DNA of 47,170 nt from NCBI GenBank assembly GCA_017883205.1, contig JADGNZ010000046.1:1-47170 (forward strand), in the 5' to 3' direction. Position numbers and translations under genes: made by a program. Below, in pieces: positions 40,076-47,170 of this stretch. The stretch is from Thermoanaerobaculia bacterium. Lineage in GTDB: Bacteria > Acidobacteriota > Thermoanaerobaculia > Gp7-AA8. Numbering within the stretch: position 1 is the first letter of the stretch; every line of letters starts with the position of its first letter. Below the pieces are notes generated by a model. The model made no database searches and was not told the origin of the DNA. It saw nothing but the letters and a program-made list of their open reading frames with translations.

Positions 40076-43000
40076 ATGCACAAGCCAGAAACCGGAGCCG
40101 CGCATTGCCGCGTTCGCCGGTTCTATATTGCGGCATTACCTGTTCTGATCTTCGGTCTGTTCGCGCCGGCCGCATTGCCGCAGGTTTTCCCGGGGGAGCA
40201 GTCAGCCAGCGATATATCGACCGCTACGATTGATCAGATTCTGTCCATCCTCACAGAGAAGGGCAAGCGCTCGCCAGCGCAGCAGAAGATGGACTCGCAG
40301 CTACTCCAGGCGCTTGCCGAATCGCGGAATGAGCAGTTCGCGCCGGGCGTCAATCTCGAGCCGTCCGGCATCAAGATCATGGCGGGCGACGTCGAGATCG
40401 ATATCGACGTCCGCGGGAGTCAGGACATCGACAGCATCGTTGCGAGAGTTGTGGCGATGGGTGGAACGATCATCTACCCGTCGCAGGAGTACGCAACGAT
40501 CCGCGCGCGGGTCAGGCTAGCGGACACGGAGACGATCGCCGGGTTACCCGAGGTGAAGTTTGTAAGGCCGGCAGTCCAAGCGGTGACGAGCGCGAACGCT
40601 GGGAGAACGGCGCTGATCAAGACGGTTTCGAGCACGCGGCGCCCTCCCTTTGCCGTACGCGCGGCGATGCTGCGCAGTCAGCTCCAGCGCCAATTGGCGG
40701 CCATGTCACAAAGGACGGTGCCCCTTTCGGGCAGTGTGAACTCGCAGGGTGATCATGCGCATCGCGCCGACGACGCCCGGACCACGTATGGGTTCGACGG
40801 CAGCGGGATTCGTATCGGCGTCCTCTCGGACAGCTACGACGCGACCGGCGGGGCGGCCGCTGACGTCACGTCAGGAAATCTGCCGGGTACGGGAAATCCG
40901 TCCGGACATACGACGCCGGTAACCGTGCTCGCTGACTATTCGTTTGGGGAAGACGAGGGGCGAGCGATGCTGCAGATCGTTCACGATCTCGCGCCCGGCG
41001 CCCGGCTTTATTTCGCCACGGCGGACTTGGGCGAGGCGTCGTTTGCATCCAACATCACGGCCCTGCGCAACGCCCCGAATAATTGCGACATTATCATCGA
41101 CGACGTCTTTTACCCCGACGAGCCGCCGTTTCAGGACGGCATCATCGCTCAGGCCGTGAATACGGTTACGGCAGGTGGCGCTCTCTATTTCTCCTCGGCC
41201 GGTAACGAGGGTTCGGTCGCGAAGGGCACTGCCGGTTACTACGAAAAGGATTTCAACAGCACCGGATCGCCGGCGTTTACCTTTCCCGGTGGTGCGAAGG
41301 CAGGAACGATCCACAACTTTGGGACGGTCGCGTCACCGGTCAATGGCAACATCATCACCCAAGTTGGCCTCGGGTACAACCTGAACTGGTCGGATCCGCA
41401 AGGTGCGTCGGCCAACGACTACGATCTTTTTCTGGTCAGCTCATCGGGAACAGTCAAGGCGCAAAGCACCACGACGCAAAACGGCTCGCAGCCGCCTTAC
41501 GAGTCGATTACACCGCCAGCGCTCGTGACCGGCGACCGGCTGGTCGTCTTCAAGAACAACGCTGCCGCTGTGAGAGCATTTGCGCTCAATACCCTTCGCG
41601 GAAGGTTGACCGTCACGACAACAGGGCAGACACACGGTCATTCCGCCGCCGTCGATGCGTTCAGCGTAGGAGCGGCCTCGGCAGCAGCGGTCGCGCCCGG
41701 TGTGTTCTCGGCATCAAGCGCTGTCGAAAGCTTCTCCTCTGATGGCCCGCGGCGCGTGTTTTATCTTGCCAACGGCACAGCGATCACTCCCGGAAACGTC
41801 CTGTTTGGGACGAACGGAGGAGCCGTCCGCAACAAACCGGACATTACCGCGGCAGATGGGGTTGCGACGACTGTGAGTGGCCTCAATCCCTTTTACGGAA
41901 CGTCGGCGGCGGCTCCACACGCCGGCGCCATCGCTGCGCTGCTTCGATCGGCGAATGCGTCGCTCACCGCGGCACAGATCAGAACCATCCTCACGACGAC
42001 GACGCTGGATGTCGAGGCGGCCGGGTACGACAGCATCAGCGGCAACGGGATCATTCAGGCCTTTCAGGCGATGCAGGCCGCCGCACCGGCGGGCGGCAAC
42101 TGCGGCGTCCAAGGCGCCTCGACGATCACGCTGCCTCAGCCAGCGGCGAGCGGTCTTCCGAGCAACGGAACATGGCTACACAAGCAGCGGCCGAACGGCG
42201 AAAGCTGGATCTATACCTTCGAAATTGCGCCACATACCACGTTGGCAAGCCCTAACGATCTGGCCGGAGCGACGGGCGGCGGGAGGCCCACGGATCCCGC
42301 TCCGACCGTTCAGAATACGGGCGGCGTTGCGACGGGCATCCTCGGTGAAGGCAGCGTGTTAGCGATGGATCCGGGCGAACCGCTCCAGAGTCGATTCGTC
42401 GATGAGTCCGATTATGCCCGCTTGCAATTGAACACTCTTGAAGCGATTGCCGGCGAAGAAGCTGGGCAGAGAACGAGCGCAGCTCTCGCGGGCACCGCTG
42501 CTCATGTCCGCCGTCTTATCGGGGCGGTCGGGTTGGATGACCAGTTGACGGCATTTGAGGCCGGAGTCCCTCCCATCGACTTCAACCTGGAAATTCCTAC
42601 GGTGAGAGTGTTCCTCAAACTGACCCATCCGAATCTCGACCAAGTCGAGGTTTCGCTCGCGAACGACTCGCGCCGCCTGGTACTCTGGAACGGTCGCGAT
42701 GGTGGTGAGCAAAGCGGATCGACGCTGATCATCGATCGCGTGCTGTCCGATGAGCTTGGACAGGCCCCGTCGAGTTCCTGGCGCCTCTACATCGAGAATC
42801 CTTCCCGGACGATCGGCGGTGAGCTCCAGGAAGCGTGGATCGCGACGTCGACTATTCCTCGCACGGCGGCAGACACCAGCATTCAGGCCACCCTGGACAT
42901 TGCGGCCTCGCGCTCCTATTTCAAGACTGCGGGCGGCAACGGTGGAACGGAAGTGCCGACACCGACGATCGGACAGACGGTATTCCTTTACGGCGACTAT

Positions 43001-45142
43001 CAGGTGACCGGCAGCGGAAGTGCGGTGAGTGTGACGCAGCGCGCGCTGCTGGACGGTACGCTCTATTGCAGCGGGAGCGCGAGCGGATCGCCTGGCTTCA
43101 GCTATTGGGTCGCATGCAATACCGGATGGACCGCCACATCCGGAACGCATACGCTGCGCTGGGATTTCGACTACCTGAATGCCGTTTCGGAGACGAACGA
43201 GTCCAACAATTCCATCACGAATACCTTCACGCCGATCGGACTCGATATTGCCGCGTTGCGTTCGTACTTCAAGACAGCACCAGGAAACGGCGGAACGGAA
43301 ATCGATCCTCCGGCCGTCGGGCAAACGGTTTATCTCTATGGTGACTATCAACTGACGGGAACCGGCAGTGCCGTCACGGTCACCGACCGCGCGTTGCTGG
43401 ACGGAACGCTTTACTGCTTCGGGAGCGCCAGCGGATCGCCCGGCCTCAGCTATTGGGTCGCGTGCAATACTGGCTGGGTAGCGACCGCCGGCTCGCACAC
43501 GCTGCGCTGGGATTTAGACTACACAAACACCGTCGCCGAAACGAACGAAAACAACAACTCCGTCACGAAGGCCTTCACGTCGGCAGGGCTGGATATCGCA
43601 GCCGTGCGAGCCTACCTGAAAACAGCATCGAATAATGGGGGAGTGGAGGTGGATCCGCCAGCAGTGGGCCAGACAGTCTACTTCTATGGCGACTATCAGC
43701 TTACGGGCTCGGGCAGTGCCGTGACCGTTACGCAACGCGCGTTATTCGATGGTGCAACTTACTGCGCTGGTAGCTTGAGTGGATCGCCCGGTTCCAGCTA
43801 TTGGGTAGGGTGTAGCACTGGCTGGGCTGCAGTTGCGGGCTCCCACACGCTGCGCTGGGATTTCGACTACAACAACACCGTTCCAGAGTCGAACGAGAAC
43901 AACAATTCGGTATCGAAGACAGTTACGCCGGCCGGGAACTCACTGGATATCGTGGCGCAACGCGCTTACTTCCGCACGGCCTCTTCCGGCAGTGGAACCG
44001 AGGTGAGCACGCCGACTGTCGGCCAGTCACTGTACGTGTATGCGGATTATCAATTGACCGGATCCGGAAGCGCCGTAAGCGTGACTGAACGAGCGCTCAT
44101 GGACGGTACCGTGTTCTGCTCCTGCGCGAACAGCGCGACACCGGGTCAGTCTTACTCTACCTGGTGCAGCCAGGTCTGGACGGCAACATCAGGGGCGCAC
44201 ACGCTCCGATGGGATTTCGATTACAACAATACCGTCCCCGAGACAAATGAGAACAACAACTCGGCTTCGGTGGCATTCACTTCTGCGAGTGACACGATCG
44301 CGCCCTCGACATCGATCACGACTCCCGCCAGCGGCGCAATTGTGTCGGGCACGGTGGTTGTGTCTGCTACGGCATCGGACAACATCGGTGTCACGTCTCT
44401 CGAGATCGACATCGATGGAGTGCAGAAGGCGTCGAACACCAACGCAACATCACTGTCGTATTCGTGGAACACAACGCAAGTGTCCAATGGTCAGCACACG
44501 ATCGTCTCGAAAGCCAGTGATGCCGCGGGTCACATCGCGACATCCAGCACCGTCACCGTAACGGTCGCCAATGGATTGGCGGCGCCGGCGAACCTGATTG
44601 CCGTCGCCTCGTCTACTTCGCAGGTAACGATTACGTGGAACGCGGTTGCGAGCGCCGCGAGTTACCAGATTCTTCGCAGCTCGGGGAACAGCTCCTTTGC
44701 GATCGCCGGGACCTCTGTGACGCCAAACTTCACGAACAGCGGACTGTCGCCGAATACGACGTACCTTTATCAGGTGCGCGCCGTCGACTCGTCGAATGTC
44801 GCATGGGGACCGAGCAATGTGGATCTCGCGACCACGATCGTCTTCACTGATGATCCGCTCGTTGCGATGTCAACACGCATCAAGGCCGCTCATATCACGC
44901 AACTGCGAACTGCGGTGAATGCGGTTCGCGCCGCGGCCGGCCTTACTGCGGCATCGTTCACCGACACGATTTCCACCGGCACCGTCGTACGCGCGGCTCA
45001 CATACAGGAGTTGCGATTGAGGCTGGATGAGGCACGCGCGGCCCGCGGACTACCGGCGATGACGTACGTGAATACGCTTACGGCGACGATCTCACGAGTC
45101 AAGGCCGTCGACCTTACGGAGATCCGCAATGGCGTGAAATGA
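40076..45142 (+). CDS. Large secreted subtilase-like protease with CARDB, Ig and FnIII domains
   Basis: A 1688-residue protein from ATG 40076 (GAGGTAGG upstream), with a signal peptide ending at about residue 40. Subtilase-like core ~245-640: D252 in L-S-D-S-Y-D, oxyanion N in S-A-G-N-E-G near 376, S610 in G-T-S-A-A-A-P-H. The usual H-G-T-H motif is absent; D-E-G-R-A-M (E294) takes its place. A P-domain-like region is at ~840-940. Four CARDB-like repeats of 116-118 residues (940-1405) follow, then an Ig-like domain (~1406-1500), FnIII (~1501-1590) and three C-terminal repeats with K-A-x-H/D-x-x-E-L/I-R. The function is likely extracellular proteolysis or adhesion. Confidence 0.87.
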   Translation: MHKPETGAAHCRVRRFYIAALPVLIFGLFAPAALPQVFPGEQSASDISTATIDQILSILTEKGKRSPAQQKMDSQLLQALAESRNEQFAPGVNLEPSGIKIMAGDVEIDIDVRGSQDIDSIVARVVAMGGTIIYPSQEYATIRARVRLADTETIAGLPEVKFVRPAVQAVTSANAGRTALIKTVSSTRRPPFAVRAAMLRSQLQRQLAAMSQRTVPLSGSVNSQGDHAHRADDARTTYGFDGSGIRIGVLSDSYDATGGAAADVTSGNLPGTGNPSGHTTPVTVLADYSFGEDEGRAMLQIVHDLAPGARLYFATADLGEASFASNITALRNAPNNCDIIIDDVFYPDEPPFQDGIIAQAVNTVTAGGALYFSSAGNEGSVAKGTAGYYEKDFNSTGSPAFTFPGGAKAGTIHNFGTVASPVNGNIITQVGLGYNLNWSDPQGASANDYDLFLVSSSGTVKAQSTTTQNGSQPPYESITPPALVTGDRLVVFKNNAAAVRAFALNTLRGRLTVTTTGQTHGHSAAVDAFSVGAASAAAVAPGVFSASSAVESFSSDGPRRVFYLANGTAITPGNVLFGTNGGAVRNKPDITAADGVATTVSGLNPFYGTSAAAPHAGAIAALLRSANASLTAAQIRTILTTTTLDVEAAGYDSISGNGIIQAFQAMQAAAPAGGNCGVQGASTITLPQPAASGLPSNGTWLHKQRPNGESWIYTFEIAPHTTLASPNDLAGATGGGRPTDPAPTVQNTGGVATGILGEGSVLAMDPGEPLQSRFVDESDYARLQLNTLEAIAGEEAGQRTSAALAGTAAHVRRLIGAVGLDDQLTAFEAGVPPIDFNLEIPTVRVFLKLTHPNLDQVEVSLANDSRRLVLWNGRDGGEQSGSTLIIDRVLSDELGQAPSSSWRLYIENPSRTIGGELQEAWIATSTIPRTAADTSIQATLDIAASRSYFKTAGGNGGTEVPTPTIGQTVFLYGDYQVTGSGSAVSVTQRALLDGTLYCSGSASGSPGFSYWVACNTGWTATSGTHTLRWDFDYLNAVSETNESNNSITNTFTPIGLDIAALRSYFKTAPGNGGTEIDPPAVGQTVYLYGDYQLTGTGSAVTVTDRALLDGTLYCFGSASGSPGLSYWVACNTGWVATAGSHTLRWDLDYTNTVAETNENNNSVTKAFTSAGLDIAAVRAYLKTASNNGGVEVDPPAVGQTVYFYGDYQLTGSGSAVTVTQRALFDGATYCAGSLSGSPGSSYWVGCSTGWAAVAGSHTLRWDFDYNNTVPESNENNNSVSKTVTPAGNSLDIVAQRAYFRTASSGSGTEVSTPTVGQSLYVYADYQLTGSGSAVSVTERALMDGTVFCSCANSATPGQSYSTWCSQVWTATSGAHTLRWDFDYNNTVPETNENNNSASVAFTSASDTIAPSTSITTPASGAIVSGTVVVSATASDNIGVTSLEIDIDGVQKASNTNATSLSYSWNTTQVSNGQHTIVSKASDAAGHIATSSTVTVTVANGLAAPANLIAVASSTSQVTITWNAVASAASYQILRSSGNSSFAIAGTSVTPNFTNSGLSPNTTYLYQVRAVDSSNVAWGPSNVDLATTIVFTDDPLVAMSTRIKAAHITQLRTAVNAVRAAAGLTAASFTDTISTGTVVRAAHIQELRLRLDEARAARGLPAMTYVNTLTATISRVKAVDLTEIRNGVK
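42893..44290 (+). repeat. Four tandem ~348-bp coding repeats (CARDB-like domains)
   Basis: Units start at 42893, 43241, 43589 and 43943; each encodes L-D-I-x-A-x-R-x-Y, G-x-G-x-E-V/I, G-Q-T/S-V/L-x-x-Y-x-D-Y-Q, L-R-W-D-F/L-D-Y and E-T/S-N-E-x-N-N-S. Unit lengths are 348, 348, 354 and 348 bp. Nucleotide identity is partial, so they diverged by substitution after duplication. Confidence 0.9.
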
Positions 45143-45268
45143 CTGTTCGTCGCCGTTCGAGGTCGCGCTCGATGGAAAGACACGATGTTTCTGCCCTTGC
45201 CCGAAGATTCAAGTTGAGCAATCGGTTAGGAGATCGAGACGAGCGAGTGAAAAAGATGTTGTCGAGGG

Positions 45269-46408
45269 TCAGGCCTTTGGTTCGCCTCGTTCCTCCGCCC
45301 AAACCAGTTTCTTCTTCAGATCGTTCATATGCGTGAAGGGGAGCATGCGATCGTGCTGCAATCGTCCGATCAGGATGCCGGGGCTGATGCCGAGTCGGGT
45401 TGCGAAGGTGACGATGGATCGTTTCGAGAGTGGTGGGCGGGGGAGTTTCTTCAGCTCGGAGTCGGGGATCAGGAAGTTTGAAGCCCAGTCGTTCGCTTCG
45501 TTTTCAGTTCTCTCATCGTGAATCTCGGTTGCGCCGTCGACGATTACGTCGTCACCGGTGTCGGACATCGGATCGTTCTTGTCGATGAAGACGCCTTGTC
45601 GTTTTCCGTGAAGGAGGATGTGCGCGGCTTCGTGGAAAAATGTGAACCAGAACTGGTCGTCTGTCTTGTAGCGGAGGGTGATTTGAATGATCGCCTTCTG
45701 CGGTGTCAGCCATCGCGCGGCGCCCGAGACGTGCGTATTTGGCAGCTCTTGCGTGAAGGCAACGGCCACGCCGGCGCCGGCACAAAGCTGCACGAGGTGA
45801 GCGTCGAAGCCTTTGGGCAGCGTCACGCTGAGGCCGCGCACCTTCTGCAGGATCTGTCGGAACGCGGCCTCGTTGTACGGGGCGCAATCGATCCGCTCGG
45901 CGTCGACCCGGCCGCGGCGCAACCACGCCAGAATTGCAAAGCGGTTCGCCGGGTAGGCATTCGATCGCCGGAATTGTGCCGCGGACACGAGCTTGTCGAG
46001 GGCAGGCACTGATGCGGCGCCGAAAAACGACAGGACGTTGTCGAGTCGCGCAACGGGGTCCTTCTCCCGAGGAAGCCAACCGGCTTTGACCATGGCGGCG
46101 TAGGGGATTTCGGCGAGGCGGCCCACGTGTGTTGCCAGCTCTGCCTTGCGCGCACGACGCGCAAGCGCCTCGCGGTACTGCGCTTCGCGATTGTTCCAGA
46201 AGGACGCCGGTGCGCCGAGCACGCGCTCGAGCTGCAGTGCGGTTTCTGCCGTGATCGCTGCCTTCCCCTGGACAATTTCATTGATGGTCTTCAACGGGCG
46301 TCCCGCTCGTTGCGCCAACTCAGACTGCGTCATTCCGATCGCATCCAATGTTTCCGACAGCGTCTCGCCGGGTGGCGACACTTCCTCGGGCGTGTATTCG
46401 TTTCTCAT
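45269..46408 (-). CDS. HigA-type antitoxin with ImmA/IrrE peptidase domain
   Basis: A 379-residue fusion. Residues ~12-70 are an XRE HTH of the HigA type (L-S-E-T-L-D-A-I-G-M-T-Q-S-E-L-A-Q-R-A-G-R, T-I-N-E-I-V-Q-G-K-A-A-I). The C-terminal part has F-F-H-E-A-A-H-I-L-L-H-G, an HExxH zinc-protease motif, then E-x-x-A-N-D-W-A-S for the third ligand. In stress-type HigA relatives the peptidase may cut the antitoxin-like partner or a repressor. The start ATG 46408 has GGAG upstream; the longer frame overlaps the toxin gene. It lies 13 bp after the toxin stop (toxin first). Confidence 0.9.
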   Translation of the reverse strand: MRNEYTPEEVSPPGETLSETLDAIGMTQSELAQRAGRPLKTINEIVQGKAAITAETALQLERVLGAPASFWNNREAQYREALARRARKAELATHVGRLAEIPYAAMVKAGWLPREKDPVARLDNVLSFFGAASVPALDKLVSAAQFRRSNAYPANRFAILAWLRRGRVDAERIDCAPYNEAAFRQILQKVRGLSVTLPKGFDAHLVQLCAGAGVAVAFTQELPNTHVSGAARWLTPQKAIIQITLRYKTDDQFWFTFFHEAAHILLHGKRQGVFIDKNDPMSDTGDDVIVDGATEIHDERTENEANDWASNFLIPDSELKKLPRPPLSKRSIVTFATRLGISPGILIGRLQHDRMLPFTHMNDLKKKLVWAEERGEPKA

Positions 46409-46421
46409 GCTCTGGGCTCCG

Positions 46422-46754
46422 TTAGTGATAGTCGACAACTTCGATGACAACGATGGCCGTAACCCCGGCCCAATCGAGCCCGCCATCCTCGCGATGAGGC
46501 GGCGGCGACGCGGGCTCAAAGATGAGACGACGCGGGTGATCAAGATCGACTGCGAGCTGACCGTTTCGGCCGCCCGTTAGCTCATGGCATCGTGCCGCGG
46601 GCAGGGTTCGCATGTCAGCGAGAACGTTGGCGGCGCGAAGCTCGTCCAGACGGCGCCGCAGAACCTCGGCCGTGCGCTCGCCGAAGAGCTTCCGGCATGC
46701 CCGGATGTCGTTGCATGCGTCCTTGAGTTTGACGGATCGAAAGGTAATGTCCAA
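46422..46754 (-). CDS. HigB/RelE-ParE-type toxin
   Basis: A 110-residue protein of the RelE/ParE superfamily, HigB-like: L-D-E-L-R-A-A-N-V-L-A-D-M near residue 36, L-T-G-G-R-N-G-Q-L-A-V-D-L near 59-71 and R-R-L-I-F-E-P in the last beta strand. HigB toxins cut mRNA on the ribosome. The start is TTG at 46754. The toxin precedes the antitoxin (13 bp apart), the order typical of higBA. Catalytic residues cannot be assigned with confidence. Confidence 0.82.
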   Translation of the reverse strand: MDITFRSVKLKDACNDIRACRKLFGERTAEVLRRRLDELRAANVLADMRTLPAARCHELTGGRNGQLAVDLDHPRRLIFEPASPPPHREDGGLDWAGVTAIVVIEVVDYH

Positions 46755-46772
46755 CGCTGGTCGGCGATTAGA

Positions 46773-46789
46773 TTAACACAAAAGGTTAA
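46773..46789. promoter_or_regulatory. Candidate HigA operator upstream of the toxin gene
   Basis: TTAAC (46773-46777) and GTTAA (46785-46789) form an inverted repeat with a 7-bp spacer, 18 bp before the toxin's TTG start, in an otherwise AT-rich patch. Position and symmetry fit autorepression by HigA. A -10-like TAATCT overlaps on the minus strand (TTAATCT). Confidence 0.5.
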
Positions 46790-47170
46790 GTTTGAAAACG
46801 CGATTGATGAGTTTCGAATTCACCGAAAGGGTGCAGTAGGTGAGGGGGTCCTGCGGTTTGCGTGGGAAGGCGCTCAATGGGAACACGTTGTTTCTGCCCG
46901 GCACCTGCGAGTGGGTTCAGTCCGTCGCGCATGTCAAGACGTGAGCGTGCTTGCGGTGGTGCGTCGCCCGGCCGCCAATTCGAGCTCTTCCCTCGTCCTT
47001 AACCGCCTCTCTCGCACCTTTCAGCGACTCCCTTGCATCGAGCGCCTTCTCCCCCCGTGCTTTTCGGGGGGTGAACCGACCGGGACATCGAGGACACTAA
47101 CCGGAGACATCGAGGACAGTTTCGGAACAGTATCAGGGTGTTGAAGTTGGGTTTTGTTCTTCCTTTGCCT
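46790..47170. other. Gene-poor right edge with hairpin and short direct repeats
   Basis: No supportable gene. There is a 7-bp-stem hairpin CCCCCCG/CGGGGGG at 47051-47071. Two direct copies of GACATCGAGGACA occur at 47084-47096 and 47106-47118 (22-bp period). Spaced short repeats at an edge are typical of IS21-like ends, so an insertion sequence may begin here and continue outside the window. Confidence 0.4.

Noticed and set aside
39838-40233. 131-codon plus-strand frame before the protease gene
   Set aside because: It overlaps the protease signal peptide region by about 150 bp, has no recognisable domain, and a ribosome-binding site alone is weak evidence.
1-47170. tRNA or rRNA genes
   Set aside because: No cloverleaf-like sequence with conserved TTCGANTC-type arm or long conserved rRNA segment was noticed by eye; small divergent RNAs cannot be excluded without a search.

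Overview
The window is GC-rich and densely coded. Most genes have familiar bacterial ribosome-binding sites, and several start with TTG or GTG. It comes from a Gram-negative bacterium: there is a POTRA/beta-barrel outer-membrane protein, a TonB-type protein and an exosortase system, which needs an outer membrane context. The mix of XrtH-type sorting, DUF4388 and DUF4013 proteins, large extracellular proteases and many intergenic inverted repeats fits Acidobacteriota (Thermoanaerobaculia-like) best, but this placement is an inference. No rRNA, tRNA, CRISPR array or intact transposase was seen.

Layout. 1-2.5 kb: a 21-bp minisatellite cut by the window edge, a VanZ-like gene and rodA. 2.5-5.6 kb: a TonB-like protein diverging from a coupled DUF4013-DUF2085 pair and a DUF4388 protein. 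5.7-8.1 kb: an outer-membrane barrel protein and thymidine kinase. 8.2-15.2 kb: a plus-strand run of M20 peptidase, YfhO-like membrane protein, Fis-like HTH, RNase R and TPR protein. 15.4-25.2 kb: an exosortase H neighbourhood. It holds XrtH, its associated membrane protein, two proteins with divergent IPTL-type tails (one an ice-binding-like adhesin), a giant CheB-CheR-PAS-GAF histidine kinase and a second RsbRD-type kinase. 25.6-30 kb: a small XRE regulator, stress membrane proteins, and an acyl-CoA ligase / hydrolase / TetR operon. 30-32 kb: an AAA ATPase with a frameshifted DUF4276 partner. 32-36.5 kb: a DUF1028 protein, a TPR protein, a zincin-like protein and an alpha-hydroxy-acid oxidase. 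36.6-39.7 kb: a RecQ helicase fused to a phosphoribosyltransferase, translationally coupled to a DprA-family protein. 40-45.1 kb: a 1688-residue secreted subtilase-like protein with four CARDB-like repeats. 45.2-46.8 kb: a HigBA-type toxin-antitoxin pair whose antitoxin carries an ImmA/IrrE peptidase domain.

The most interesting items are these: the XrtH module with its two atypical substrates; a ~180-bp leader-like element found twice, upstream of the hybrid kinase and of the ice-binding adhesin; the RecQ-PRTase/DprA operon, which recalls the ShosTA defence pair; and the ATPase/DUF4276 pair broken by a frameshift. At least six unrelated families of inverted or tandem repeats fill the intergenic gaps.
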